A DNA stretch of 64,000 bases from Luteimonas deserti (GTDB lineage: Bacteria; Pseudomonadota; Gammaproteobacteria; Xanthomonadales; Xanthomonadaceae), in the NCBI RefSeq assembly GCF_013425765.1, contig NZ_JACCJZ010000013.1:1-64000 (forward strand), in the 5' to 3' direction. Below the pieces are notes generated by a model that saw nothing but the letters and a program-made list of their open reading frames with translations, did not search any database and was not told the origin of the DNA. How positions within the stretch are numbered: position 1 is the first letter of the stretch; each line of letters begins with the position of its first letter. Made by a program: the position numbers and the translations under genes. Positions 28,018 to 37,071 of this stretch are shown piece after piece.

Positions 28018-29370
28018 ATGAACGCCTCCAGCGACGACACCGTGATCCCGATGCCGCACCTGGCCCCGCAGCATGCGGCGCCGCGTGGCTACATGTCCGG
28101 CTTCGGCAACGAGTTCGCCACCGAAGCCGAACCCGGCACGCTGCCGGTCGGGCAGAACTCGCCGCAGCAGGTGGCCCACGGGCTGTACGCCGAGCAGCTT
28201 TCCGGCACGGCGTTCACGGCGCCGCGGGGCGAGAACCGCCGCAGCTGGCTTTATCGGATCCGGCCGGCGGTGATGCACGGCAGCTTCGTGCCGTTCTCGC
28301 AGCCGCGCTTCCATGACGGCTTCGACCGCGGGCCGGTCTCGCCCGACCAGTTGCGCTGGAGTCCGATCCCGCTGCCGGACACGCCGGTGGATTTCATCGA
28401 CGGCCTGTTCTCGGTGGCGGGGACGGGCGGCGCCGGCGCGCACGGGGGTGTCGGCATCCACGTCTACGCCGCGAACGCATCGATGACCGACCGGTTCTTC
28501 TACAGTGCCGATGGCGAACTGCTGCTGGTGCCGCAGCTCGGGCGCCTCGTGCTTGCGACCGAATTCGGCGTGCTCGAGGTCGAGCCGCAGGAGATCGCGG
28601 TGATCCCGTGCGGCGTGCGCTTCCGGGTGGAACTGCCGGACGGGGCGAGTCGTGGATACGTCTGCGAGAACCAGGGGCGCGCACTGCGCCTCCCGGATCT
28701 GGGACCCATCGGCGCCAACGGGCTGGCCAATCCGCGGGATTTCCTCGCGCCTGTGGCCGCCTACGAGGACGTCGAAGGCGACTTTTCGCTGATCGCCAAG
28801 TTCCAGGGACACCTGTGGCAGGCGCCGATCGATCACTCGCCGCTGGACGTGGTGGGATGGCACGGCAATTACGCACCGTACAAATACGATCTGCGCCGCT
28901 TCAACACCATCGGATCGATCAGCTTCGACCATCCGGATCCGTCGATCTTCACCGTGCTCACTTCGCCCAGCGATACACCGGGCACCGCGAACATGGATTT
29001 CGCGATCTTCCCGCCGCGCTGGCTGGTCGCCCAGCACACGTTCCGGCCGCCGTGGTTTCACCGCAACATCGCCAGCGAGTTCATGGGACTGGTCCACGGC
29101 CAGTACGACGCCAAGGCCGACGGGTTCGCGCCGGGCGCGTGCTCGCTGCACAACTGCATGAGCGGGCACGGGCCGGATGCGGCGACGTTCGACAAGGCCA
29201 GCGCGGCGGATCTGTCCAGGCCGGACGTGATCGCCGACACGATGGCCTTCATGTTCGAGACACGGTCGGTGATCCGGCCGACGTTGCAGGCGCTGGAGGC
29301 CCCGCACCGGCAGAGCGACTATCAGGCGGTGTGGAAGGGTCTGCGCCACCGGTTCACGCCGCCGCGCTGA
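28018..29370 (+). CDS. hmgA: Homogentisate 1,2-dioxygenase
   Basis: 450 residues, normal for the family. Conserved blocks are [27 protein letters not shown] near the N-terminus, the central cupin-like region, and the C-terminal metal region [26 protein letters not shown] with [12 protein letters not shown], which supplies His ligands for the catalytic iron. It opens homogentisate to maleylacetoacetate. It is the second gene of the hpd operon; the next two enzymes of the pathway (MaiA and an FAH-family hydrolase) are encoded at 55-56.7 kb. Confidence 0.96.
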   Translation: MNASSDDTVIPMPHLAPQHAAPRGYMSGFGNEFATEAEPGTLPVGQNSPQQVAHGLYAEQLSGTAFTAPRGENRRSWLYRIRPAVMHGSFVPFSQPRFHDGFDRGPVSPDQLRWSPIPLPDTPVDFIDGLFSVAGTGGAGAHGGVGIHVYAANASMTDRFFYSADGELLLVPQLGRLVLATEFGVLEVEPQEIAVIPCGVRFRVELPDGASRGYVCENQGRALRLPDLGPIGANGLANPRDFLAPVAAYEDVEGDFSLIAKFQGHLWQAPIDHSPLDVVGWHGNYAPYKYDLRRFNTIGSISFDHPDPSIFTVLTSPSDTPGTANMDFAIFPPRWLVAQHTFRPPWFHRNIASEFMGLVHGQYDAKADGFAPGACSLHNCMSGHGPDAATFDKASAADLSRPDVIADTMAFMFETRSVIRPTLQALEAPHRQSDYQAVWKGLRHRFTPPR

Positions 29371-29480
29371 TGCGGAAGGCTGCGGCAGGTGGGCGCATGG
29401 CCGGGCGTGCGGACCACGTCGCTTGAGTCCGGAAGCCGGGCCAGGATCATGCCGGGCAGGCTCTCGGATTCTTAACGCGC

Positions 29481-29502
29481 GATGGCGGACGCTTCCGCCA
29501 TC
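29481..29502 (+). promoter_or_regulatory. Hairpin ahead of a lipoprotein gene
   Basis: A perfect 9-bp stem (29481-29489 with 29494-29502) with a CGCT loop, 110 nt after hmgA and 18 nt before the next start codon. It may terminate hpd-hmgA (no T-run follows) or structure the 5' UTR of the lipoprotein mRNA. Confidence 0.4.
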
Positions 29503-29520
29503 CCGTTGCGAGAGTCTCCG

Positions 29521-30168
29521 ATGAAGTCTTCGATCGCATGTGCCGCGGTACTGGCGCTGTCCCTGTCAGCCTGCGCCGAGCGCAGCGCGGACCCTGTCGC
29601 CGCGCAGGGCGCCGACCCCGGCGCCAGCGTTCTCGACGCGGACCCCGCCGCGCCGCCGCCGATGGAGACGCCGGCGGGGCCCCAGGCCGAAGGCGTCGGG
29701 ACCAACGTGCCGCGCGTGGTGGCCGATGTGATCACGTTCGAGGGCTTCGGGCCTGCCGCCTTCGGCAGCGATCCCGAGCAGGTGCGCATCGCCTGGGGCA
29801 ACGATCTGGGCGATGCGCGTCCATCCGAGCCGGGCGGCTGTTACTACCTCACCCCGCATCCGATCGGGACTGCAGGCTACAGCATCGCCTTCATGATCGA
29901 GGGCGAGCGTTTCGTGCGGGTCGACGTCCGCAACGCCGGCTACGCCGCGCCGGGCGGCGGGCGCGTGGGCATGCCGCGCGCGGAGGTCGAGCAGCTGTAC
30001 GCAGGCCGGGTCGAGGCACTGGCGCACAAGTACGTCGACGGAGCGCACTACCTGCGCGTCGCCGACAGCGACACCGCGCTGGTCTTCGAGACCGACACCG
30101 CGGGGCAGGTCACCGAGTGGCGTGTCGGCACGCCGCCCCAGGTGGATTACGTCGAAGGCTGCAGCTGA
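29521..30168 (+). CDS. Hypothetical lipoprotein
   Basis: 215 residues from ATG 29521 (an upstream in-frame start at 29482 falls inside the hairpin and before the signal peptide). The lipobox is LSLSAC. After a ~50-residue Ala/Pro/Asp-rich linker comes a globular domain with a YYLTPHPIGTAGYSIAFMIEG block and FVRVDVRNAGYAAPGGGRVGMPRAEVEQLY, likely all-beta. Two Cys (GGCYYL and the final EGCS) could form a disulfide. I do not recognise the family. It is monocistronic between the tyrosine operon and the Mrp operon. Confidence 0.72.
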   Translation: MKSSIACAAVLALSLSACAERSADPVAAQGADPGASVLDADPAAPPPMETPAGPQAEGVGTNVPRVVADVITFEGFGPAAFGSDPEQVRIAWGNDLGDARPSEPGGCYYLTPHPIGTAGYSIAFMIEGERFVRVDVRNAGYAAPGGGRVGMPRAEVEQLYAGRVEALAHKYVDGAHYLRVADSDTALVFETDTAGQVTEWRVGTPPQVDYVEGCS

Positions 30169-30228
30169 GTCCAGCCGGCCTCCGACGTGCCTCGATCGCC
30201 CGCGCAGGCGCGTGCACGGGCACGGCCA

Positions 30229-30603
30229 TCAGTGCTCGGGAGGCGCGGGATCGTCGCGGTCCACTGTCGCGCCGTCAGGATCCGGGGTCCGGTCCGGGTG
30301 CGGCGGGCGGTCGTCCATCAGCGACAGCGCCGCACGCGACATCAGGTGCGCGCTGATCGGCGCGGTCAGGAACAGGAACACCGTGATGAGCAGTTCGCGC
30401 GGATGCACGCCACTGCCGTTGACCCAGTGATAGACGATCGAGGCGATCAGGATGCAGCCCACGCCGAGCGTGCTCGACTTGGCAGGGCCGTGCAGGCGGC
30501 GGAAGAAGTCCGACAGCTTCACCATCGCGATGCCGCCGAGCAGGGTGAAGAAGCAGCCGATCACCAGCAGCGCCACGACGACGAGTTCGACGACCGTGCT
30601 CAT
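30229..30603 (-). CDS. mrpG: Mrp-type cation/proton antiporter subunit G
   Basis: 124 residues from ATG 30603. Three membrane helices with the MnhG/PhaG pattern (IGCFFTLLGGIAMVKLSDFFRRLHGPAKSSTLGVG), then a hydrophilic Asp/Pro-rich tail. Its ATG overlaps the mrpF stop by four bases. It is the last gene of the six-gene operon; subunit G is required for assembly of the complex in characterised systems. Confidence 0.9.
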   Translation of the reverse strand: MSTVVELVVVALLVIGCFFTLLGGIAMVKLSDFFRRLHGPAKSSTLGVGCILIASIVYHWVNGSGVHPRELLITVFLFLTAPISAHLMSRAALSLMDDRPPHPDRTPDPDGATVDRDDPAPPEH

Positions 30604-30869
30604 TCGACGATGTCCCTCCGGATCACGTACTTGCTCAGCACCACGGTGCCGACGAAGCCGAGCATGGCGATGATCAGGGCGGCCTCGAAATAGACCTCGG
30701 TGTCGAGCAGCATGCCGAACAGGATGAGCTGGGCGATGGCGCTGATGTACAGCGTGTCCAGCGCGAGGATCCGGTCGGGCGCGGTGGGGCCGCGCAGCAG
30801 GCGCCACAGCGCGAGGACCATGGCGAGCCCGACCAGATGCATGCCGGCGACGATGGCGATGTCGATCAT
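30600..30869 (-). CDS. mrpF: Mrp-type cation/proton antiporter subunit F
   Basis: 89 residues from ATG 30869, three membrane helices, with the typical WRLLRGPTAPDRILALDTLY motif containing the conserved Asp. It overlaps mrpE upstream and mrpG downstream by four bases each. MrpF is a small core subunit of the monovalent cation/proton antiporter. Confidence 0.9.
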   Translation of the reverse strand: MIDIAIVAGMHLVGLAMVLALWRLLRGPTAPDRILALDTLYISAIAQLILFGMLLDTEVYFEAALIIAMLGFVGTVVLSKYVIRRDIVE

Positions 30870-31354
30870 GGAAAGATCTCCCTCAGCGGCGTTTCGTAGC
30901 GGGTCTTGATCTGGATCACCAGGGCGTCGGGGTCGCGAACGCTGAGGCAATGCAGCAGCAGCCAGCGCCGGTCTTCCGACAGCTCGGCCGAGACCGTGCC
31001 CGGGGTCAGCGTGCAGATACTGGCGAGCGCCGAAATGCCGTGGATGTTGGTCAGGTCCAGCGGCACCCAGACGAACTGCGACTGCAGCCTGGATTCCGGT
31101 CCGAGCACCTGTCTGGCGACCGTGATGTTGGCCAGCACGATGTCGAACAGCAGGCGCCCGGTCAGGCGCACGCCGCCGCCGAGGCGGCCAAGCTGCGCGA
31201 ATTCGCGCTCCAGGCGGGCGGCCAGCAGCGGCATCAGCCAGGCCAGGAGCAGCGCCATCGCGATGCTCGCCGGGCTGACCTCCTGGGCCATCAGCAGCCA
31301 GAACGCGAAGACGGTCAGGCTCTGCGGGATCGACGGCAGCATGCGTCGCTTCAT
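30866..31354 (-). CDS. mrpE: Mrp-type cation/proton antiporter subunit E
   Basis: 162 residues from ATG 31354. Two to three N-terminal hydrophobic segments are followed by a cytoplasmic domain with the family pattern DIVLANITVARQVLGP and STCTLTPGT-like ICTLTPGTVSAE. It overlaps mrpD and mrpF by four bases each. MrpE supports complex assembly and full antiport activity in studied bacteria. Confidence 0.9.
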   Translation of the reverse strand: MKRRMLPSIPQSLTVFAFWLLMAQEVSPASIAMALLLAWLMPLLAARLEREFAQLGRLGGGVRLTGRLLFDIVLANITVARQVLGPESRLQSQFVWVPLDLTNIHGISALASICTLTPGTVSAELSEDRRWLLLHCLSVRDPDALVIQIKTRYETPLREIFP

Positions 31355-32880
31355 GGCGAGGGCTCCCGGATCAATGGCGCGGTGTCGCGCAGGACCTGGA
31401 TGTAGGTGTCCACGTCGAGCAGCTGCGCGGCGGCCGCATCGGTGTAGCGCAGCACAGGACCCGCGAACAGCGTCATCGCGATGCCGTAGGCCAGCAGCAG
31501 CACGGTCGCGGCGATCTCGGAGCGGCGCAGCGGGGGCGGCGGCATGTCGACCGGCGCCGTGTCCACCCGCCAGAACAGCCGGGTGCCGCTGCGCGACAGG
31601 CCGATGATGGTCATCAGGCTGCTGCCGAGGATGACCGTCCAGATCCAGCCCATCTGCGCCTCGGGCACCGCGTTGAGCAGCTGCAGCTTGCCGACGAAGC
31701 CCGACAGCGGCGGCAGTCCGGCAATGGAGACCGCGGCGATCAGGAACAGCGCCGCCGGCAGGGTCTTGTTCGGCATCGACGCGATCGGCATCAGGTAGTC
31801 GCCATTGCAGCCCCGGTGCCGCTGGATGATGTCCGCGAGCAGGAACAGCGCCGCACTGACGAACACGCTGTGGGCGAGGTAGTAGAGGCCGGCGGAGATC
31901 GCACCGGCGTTGGCGAGCGAAAACGCCACGAACAGCGTCCCTGCCGACAGCAGCACCAGATACGCCACGCCGATGCGCAGGCGCGGCGCGCCGATCACGC
32001 CCAGGGCCGCGAGCACGATGGTCGCCGCGCCCGCCGGCAGCAACCAGTCCCAGGCGAGATTGGCCAGCGGGCCCGCGTTCTCGCCGAACATCAGCGTGAA
32101 CACCCGCAGCACCGCGTACAGGCCCACCTTGGTCATCACGGTGAACAGCGCGGCCACCGCGGCCGGCGCGCGTGCGTAGGCCTCGGGCAGCCACAGGTAC
32201 AGCGGCAAGAGCGCGGCCTTCGCGCAGAACACCAGCAGCAGCAGGCCCGCACCGGCCTGGATCAGCAGCGTGCGCTCCGGCGGGGCGACCGCGATGCGCG
32301 CGGCCATTTCGGTCATGTTGAGCGTGCCGAGCATGCCGTAGAGCAGGCCGAGCGCCAGCAGGAACACGACCGACGCGGCGATGTTGAACACCACGTAATG
32401 CATGCCGGCCTTGATCCGTGCGCCACGGGCACCGCTGAGCAGCAGGCCGTAGGAGGCGATCAGCATCACCTCGAAGAACACGAACAGGTTGAACAGGTCT
32501 CCGGTCAGGAAGGCACCGTTGAGACCGGCCAGCTGCATCTGGAACAGGGCATGGAAGTGCAGGGCGCGCTTGTCCCAGCCTGCGCAGGCGTAGAGCAGGC
32601 AGGGGATCGCGAGCAGGGTCGTGGTCAGCACCATCAGCGCCGAGAGACGGTCCACCATCAGGGTGATGCCGAGGCGCGCGGGCCAGTCGCCGAGCAGGTA
32701 GACCAGCATGTCCTGGCGCTGCACCTGCACCACCAGGCTCACCGCGACCGCCAGCAGCGCGGCCATGCCGACCCACGCCCACAGCCGCAGCACCGAGCTG
32801 CGGTGGCGCCGCTCGAGCAGCAGCAGGATCGCGCCGGTGACCAGCGGGACGAGGACGGGCAGGACGGGCAGATGGTTCAT
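31351..32880 (-). CDS. mrpD: Mrp-type cation/proton antiporter subunit D
   Basis: 509 residues from ATG 32880, about 14 membrane helices. It belongs to the proton-translocating NADH-quinone oxidoreductase M/N/L-like family; the region FLTGDLFNLFVFFEVMLIASYGLLL contains the conserved Glu of this fold, and FCAKAALLPLYLWLPEAYARAP the Lys-containing helix. It is one of the two ion-translocating subunits. Four-base overlaps with mrpC and mrpE indicate coupled translation. Confidence 0.93.
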   Translation of the reverse strand: MNHLPVLPVLVPLVTGAILLLLERRHRSSVLRLWAWVGMAALLAVAVSLVVQVQRQDMLVYLLGDWPARLGITLMVDRLSALMVLTTTLLAIPCLLYACAGWDKRALHFHALFQMQLAGLNGAFLTGDLFNLFVFFEVMLIASYGLLLSGARGARIKAGMHYVVFNIAASVVFLLALGLLYGMLGTLNMTEMAARIAVAPPERTLLIQAGAGLLLLVFCAKAALLPLYLWLPEAYARAPAAVAALFTVMTKVGLYAVLRVFTLMFGENAGPLANLAWDWLLPAGAATIVLAALGVIGAPRLRIGVAYLVLLSAGTLFVAFSLANAGAISAGLYYLAHSVFVSAALFLLADIIQRHRGCNGDYLMPIASMPNKTLPAALFLIAAVSIAGLPPLSGFVGKLQLLNAVPEAQMGWIWTVILGSSLMTIIGLSRSGTRLFWRVDTAPVDMPPPPLRRSEIAATVLLLAYGIAMTLFAGPVLRYTDAAAAQLLDVDTYIQVLRDTAPLIREPSP

Positions 32881-33242
32881 CGCATGCCCCCGCGCTGTTC
32901 CTCGTCCGGCTCCTCGCCGTCCACGTGGTCGGTATGCAGGTCGGCGTGCTCGCGCATCGCCACCACCACCGCCACCGCGGTCATCGCGAACGCGATCACG
33001 ATGGCGGTCAGCACCAGGGCCTGCGGCAGCGGATCGGAATAGTTGGCCAGGGTGTGCGCGACACCGTCGCGCAGCACCGGCGGCTTGCCGACCACCGGCC
33101 TGCCGGCCGCAAAGATCATCAGGTTGGTGGCGTAGGACAGCAGCGTGAGTCCGAGAATGACGTCGAAGGTGCGCGCACGCAGCATCAGATACAGCCCGCT
33201 GCCGGCAAGGACGCCGATGGCGGTGGCGATCGCGAATTCCAT
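32877..33242 (-). CDS. mrpC: Mrp-type cation/proton antiporter subunit C
   Basis: 121 residues from ATG 33242, three membrane helices and a hydrophilic acidic tail (HTDHVDGEEPDEEQRGG). NuoK-like motif: ILGLTLLSYATNLMIFAAGR. The ATG and the stop of the upstream A/B fusion share one base (TGATG). A much longer frame extends upstream on this strand but is the shadow of the A/B gene. Confidence 0.92.
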   Translation of the reverse strand: MEFAIATAIGVLAGSGLYLMLRARTFDVILGLTLLSYATNLMIFAAGRPVVGKPPVLRDGVAHTLANYSDPLPQALVLTAIVIAFAMTAVAVVVAMREHADLHTDHVDGEEPDEEQRGGMR

Positions 33243-36019
33243 CAGCGGGCCTCCTCCCGTGCCTGGCGGTGTTTGACCGTGCCCATGGTGGAAAGCATGA
33301 GCAGCGTGCCGGCGAAGACCACCACGTACACGCCGGTGTCGAAGACCAGTGCACTGGCCAGCGGCAGCATGCCGATCAGCGGCAGCTCCAGATCCAGATG
33401 TCCGCTGGTCATGTACGGCAGGCCGAACCACCACGAGCCCACGCCCCCGAGCACGGCCAGCAGCAGGCCGATGGCGATGCCGCGGATGTAATCGAAGCCG
33501 AACGTCGCCTCGACCGCGCGGGCGCCCTGCAGCACGTACTTCACCAGGACCGGAACCGCGAACACGAGGCCGGCGATGAAACCGCCACCCGGCGCGTTGT
33601 GGCCACGCAGGAACAGGTAGATCGACACCGTCAGCGCCAGCGGGAAGAGCAGCTGGGTGAGGTCGGCGGCGATCGGCAGCTGCGCCGGCGGGCCCGGGAT
33701 GACCTCGTCGGGCCGCAGCCGGGCCCATCGCAGCAGCGCGTGCACCACCAGCGCGGCGACACCGAACACGGCGATCTCGCCGAAGGTGTCGAAACCGCGG
33801 AAGTCGACGAGGGTGACGTTGACCACGTTGCGTCCGTAGGCCTCGGGCAGCGCACGGACCAGCAGCTCGCTGGAAATCGTATCGGCCGGCGACAGCATCA
33901 TCGCGTAGGCCAGCACCGCGAGCCCGCCGCCTGCGACCACCGCCAGGCCGACATCGCGCAGCTTGTGCAGACGCCGACGCGAGACCTTGGATTCCTTGGG
34001 CAGGTAATTCAGCGCCATCATCATCAGCGCGATCGTCACCATCTCCACCAGCAACTGGGTCAGCGCCAGGTCGGGCGCCGACAGGTAGACGAAGACCAGA
34101 CTCACCGCCAGGCCGACCGCACCGATGACGATCAGTGCGGTCAGGCGTTTGCGGTGCACCAGCACCGTGCCGATCGTGGCGGCCAGGAGCAGCGCCCACA
34201 GGCCCCAGCCGACCGCCGACAGCGGCTGCGAGGGCCCCAACCCGGCCAGGAGCGACCAGGTGCCACCGAGCATCGGCGCGCCGGCCAGCACCACGCCCAC
34301 CACGATCATCAGGAACAGGCTGCGTTGCAGGCTGCCGTTGGCGACGCGGGCCGTGAAGCGCCGGGCCAGCGCGAACAGCGCCTCGACGTTGACGTGGAAG
34401 ACGTTGCGGCCGATCGAGCGGGTGATCACCGCATGGAAATCCAGCAGCCGGCGCAGGCCGAAGTACAGGGCCACGCCGAACACCAGGCTGGCCACGCTCA
34501 TCATCAGCGGCAGGTTGAGACCGTGCCAGACCGACAGGCTGAACTCCGGCGCGGCCGGGCCGAGGGTGCCGCCCACCATCGTGCGCAGCATCGGTCCGAT
34601 GGTCAGCGCCGGCACCATGCCCACCACCACGCACAGGATCGCCAGCACGCCGACCGGAATGCGCATCCAGCGCGGCGGCTCGTGCGGCACCACGTCGAGC
34701 GCGCGCGGACCGTTGCCGAAGAAGGTGTCGTGGACGAAGCGCAGGCTGTAGGCGATGCCGAAGATGCCCGCCAGCAGCGCGGCGATGCTGATGATGATGC
34801 GCATCGTGCCGTGGCCGCCGATCTCCAGCGCCTCGGCGAAGAACATCTCCTTCGACAGGAAGCCGTTGAGCAGCGGAATGCCGGCCATCGCCAGCGACGC
34901 GACGATCGCGAGCACACTGGTCATCGGCATGTAACGTCTGAGGTTCCCCAGCCGGCGCATGTCGCGCGTGCCGCACTCGTGGTCGATGATGCCCGCGGCC
35001 ATGAACAGCGAGGCCTTGAACGTCGCGTGGTTGAGGATGTGGAACAGGCCGGCGACCACCGCCATTTCGGTCGACAGGCCGAACAGCAGCGTGATCAGGC
35101 CGAGGTGGGAGATCGTCGAATACGCCAGCAGGCCCTTGAGGTCGTGCTGGAAGATCGCGAACCAGGCGCCGACCAGCAGCGTGGTCGCGCCGACGCTCGT
35201 CACCACGTAGAAGAACAGATCCGTGCCGGCCAGCGCCGGATGCAGCCGCGCCAGCAGGAACACGCCGGCCTTCACCATCGTCGCCGAATGCAGGTAGGCC
35301 GAGACCGGGGTCGGCGCGGCCATCGCGTGCGGCAGCCAGAAGTGGAACGGGAACTGCGCGCTCTTGGTGAAGATGCCCAGCAGCACCAGCGCCAGCGCCC
35401 ACGGATACAGATGGCTGGCGCGGATCAGGTCGCCCGAGGCCAGGACGACGTCGAGGTCGTAGCTGCCGACGATGCGGCCGATCAGCAGCACACCGCCGAG
35501 CAGGGCCAGGCCGCCCATGCCGGTGATCGTCAGCGCCATGCGCGCGCCCTGGCGGGCGTCCTGACGGTGCGACCAGAAGCCGATCAGCAGGAACGAGCTG
35601 ATCGAGGTCAGCTCCCAGAACACCGCCAGCAGCAGCAGGTTCCCGGCGATCACCATGCCCAGCATCGCGCCCATGAAGAGCAGCAGATAGGTGAAGAACC
35701 GGCGTGGGCTGTCCTTGGCCGACAGGTAGTAGTGGCCGTAGAGCACAACCAGACCGCCGATGCCCAGTACCAGCAGGGCGAACGTCCAGGCCAGGCCGTC
35801 GACGCGCAGGCTGAAGTCCAGCCCCGCCTCCGGAATCCAGCTGTAGCTCGCGCGCAGGATCTCCCCGTCGAAGACGTCGCCTGCCATGGCCGCGAGCAGC
35901 CCCAGGCCGATCAACGGCACCAGGCCGGCGAGCACGGCGGACGTGCGCCGAGATGCATTCGCGGACAGCGCCACGGCAAGCGCCAGCACGAAAGGCAGGG
36001 CGATCAGAAGTTCGAGCAT
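33242..36019 (-). CDS. mrpA: Mrp-type cation/proton antiporter fused A/B subunit
   Basis: 925 residues from ATG 36019. The first ~500 residues form a NuoL-like proton channel (GHYYLSAKDSPRRFFTYLLLFMGAMLGM, FWELTSISSFLLIGFW, FPFHFWLPHAMAAPTPVSAYLHSATMVKAG). Next comes the MrpA-specific C-terminal extension, and the last ~130 residues are a MnhB domain (SIYLFLRGHNAPGGGFIAGLVFAVPVLVKY). Fused A/B subunits characterise six-gene (PhaAB-type) systems, in contrast to the seven-gene Bacillus type. The complex exchanges Na+ or K+ for protons and contributes to alkaline pH and salt tolerance. It is the first gene of the operon. Confidence 0.94.
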   Translation of the reverse strand: MLELLIALPFVLALAVALSANASRRTSAVLAGLVPLIGLGLLAAMAGDVFDGEILRASYSWIPEAGLDFSLRVDGLAWTFALLVLGIGGLVVLYGHYYLSAKDSPRRFFTYLLLFMGAMLGMVIAGNLLLLAVFWELTSISSFLLIGFWSHRQDARQGARMALTITGMGGLALLGGVLLIGRIVGSYDLDVVLASGDLIRASHLYPWALALVLLGIFTKSAQFPFHFWLPHAMAAPTPVSAYLHSATMVKAGVFLLARLHPALAGTDLFFYVVTSVGATTLLVGAWFAIFQHDLKGLLAYSTISHLGLITLLFGLSTEMAVVAGLFHILNHATFKASLFMAAGIIDHECGTRDMRRLGNLRRYMPMTSVLAIVASLAMAGIPLLNGFLSKEMFFAEALEIGGHGTMRIIISIAALLAGIFGIAYSLRFVHDTFFGNGPRALDVVPHEPPRWMRIPVGVLAILCVVVGMVPALTIGPMLRTMVGGTLGPAAPEFSLSVWHGLNLPLMMSVASLVFGVALYFGLRRLLDFHAVITRSIGRNVFHVNVEALFALARRFTARVANGSLQRSLFLMIVVGVVLAGAPMLGGTWSLLAGLGPSQPLSAVGWGLWALLLAATIGTVLVHRKRLTALIVIGAVGLAVSLVFVYLSAPDLALTQLLVEMVTIALMMMALNYLPKESKVSRRRLHKLRDVGLAVVAGGGLAVLAYAMMLSPADTISSELLVRALPEAYGRNVVNVTLVDFRGFDTFGEIAVFGVAALVVHALLRWARLRPDEVIPGPPAQLPIAADLTQLLFPLALTVSIYLFLRGHNAPGGGFIAGLVFAVPVLVKYVLQGARAVEATFGFDYIRGIAIGLLLAVLGGVGSWWFGLPYMTSGHLDLELPLIGMLPLASALVFDTGVYVVVFAGTLLMLSTMGTVKHRQAREEAR

Positions 36020-36119
36020 CGGGCTCCTTGTGGAGGCAGGTCGGCCAGTCGGCCGGCGGATCACGCAAGGGCCGGGCAGTTTACCCGAAGCGCGTGCCCG
36101 GATCGTCGATGCCGCCCGA

Positions 36120-36192
36120 TATGCTACGTCCCATGGTTCCCGTCATCCCCTCCAGCCCGCTCGCCCCGCCGAATCCGGCGAGGTCATGGTGA
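36120..36192 (+). other. Possible leaderless 19-codon upstream ORF before the epimerase gene
   Basis: TATGCT (36120-36125) resembles a -10 box and ATG 36133 lies seven bases further on, where transcription would begin. The 19-codon frame it opens ends with TGA at 36190-36192, overlapping the epimerase ATG at 36186. This could couple translation of the two, but the peptide has no recognisable character. Confidence 0.3.
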
Positions 36193-37052
36193 GTCGACGC
36201 GCGCTCGTGTTCGGGGCCAGCGGCGCGATCGGTCGGCCCCTGGTCGGGCGCCTGCTGGCCGCCGGGTGGCAGGTCGAGGGCCTGTCGCGCGAGGCGCGGC
36301 CGGCCGGGCCCGGCCTGCGCTGGCACCGTGGCGATTTCCGGCATCTGCCGCCGCTGCCGGTGGGCTGCGATGCGATCTTCAGCTGCGGTCCGCTGGACCA
36401 GTTCGCCCTCTGGTATGCCGGCGCCCCGTGCGCGGCGCCCCGTGTGGTGGCGTTCGGCTCGACCAGCGATGCGACCAAGGTCGATGCCGCCGATCCGGGC
36501 GAGCGCGCGCTCGCAGGCCGCCTGCGCGAGGCCGGCGAGCGGCTGTTCGCGGCGGCCGCGATGCACGGCGCGGGGGCCACGCTGCTGCGGCCTACGCTGA
36601 TCTACGGCCGGGGCAGCGATGCCAATCTCGGGCGCATCGTCGGGCTGGCGCGCAGGCTGGGTGTCTTCGTCCTGCCTGCGGACGCCCACGGCCGTCGCCA
36701 GCCGGTGCATGCCGACGACCTCGCAGCCGCGGCGCTCGCCGCCGTGGATGCCCCGGCGGCGATCGGACAGGTATTCGCGCTGCCGGGGGGCGAGACGCTC
36801 GACTATCGCGAGATGGTGGCGCGGACGCTGGCCGTGCTCACCCCGCGGCCGAAACTGCTCACCGTGCCGGCCCCGGCGTTCGCGCTGGCGCTGCGCGCCG
36901 CGCACGCGGCCGGGCAAGTGCGCGGGCTGCCGCCGGGCGCGGTGGCGCGGATGCGCGAGGACCTGGTGTTCGACGCCGGGCCGGCGCAGGCCGCGTTCGG
37001 CTACGCGCCCGGACCGTTCCGCCCCGAGGCGGCGATGTTTCCGGGGGGCTAG
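36186..37052 (+). CDS. NAD(P)-binding epimerase/reductase-like protein (atypical SDR)
   Basis: 288 residues from ATG 36186. The nucleotide-binding glycine motif is near the start (LVFGASGAIGRPLVGRLL), followed by RPTLIYGRGSDANLGRI and a C-terminal GETLDYREMVARTLAVL region, as in complex I NDUFA9-like or NAD-dependent epimerase proteins. The usual YxxxK catalytic pair is not evident, so it is probably an atypical SDR of unknown reaction. It is divergent from the Mrp operon and convergent with the EamA transporter gene, 19 bp from its stop. Confidence 0.8.
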   Translation: MVSRRALVFGASGAIGRPLVGRLLAAGWQVEGLSREARPAGPGLRWHRGDFRHLPPLPVGCDAIFSCGPLDQFALWYAGAPCAAPRVVAFGSTSDATKVDAADPGERALAGRLREAGERLFAAAAMHGAGATLLRPTLIYGRGSDANLGRIVGLARRLGVFVLPADAHGRRQPVHADDLAAAALAAVDAPAAIGQVFALPGGETLDYREMVARTLAVLTPRPKLLTVPAPAFALALRAAHAAGQVRGLPPGAVARMREDLVFDAGPAQAAFGYAPGPFRPEAAMFPGG

Positions 37053-37071
37053 CGCCGCGGACCGGGCCGGC

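Noticed and set aside
32877..36068. 1063-residue minus-strand frame ending in mrpC
   Set aside because: Only the last 121 residues (mrpC) are real; the rest overlaps the A/B subunit in another frame.
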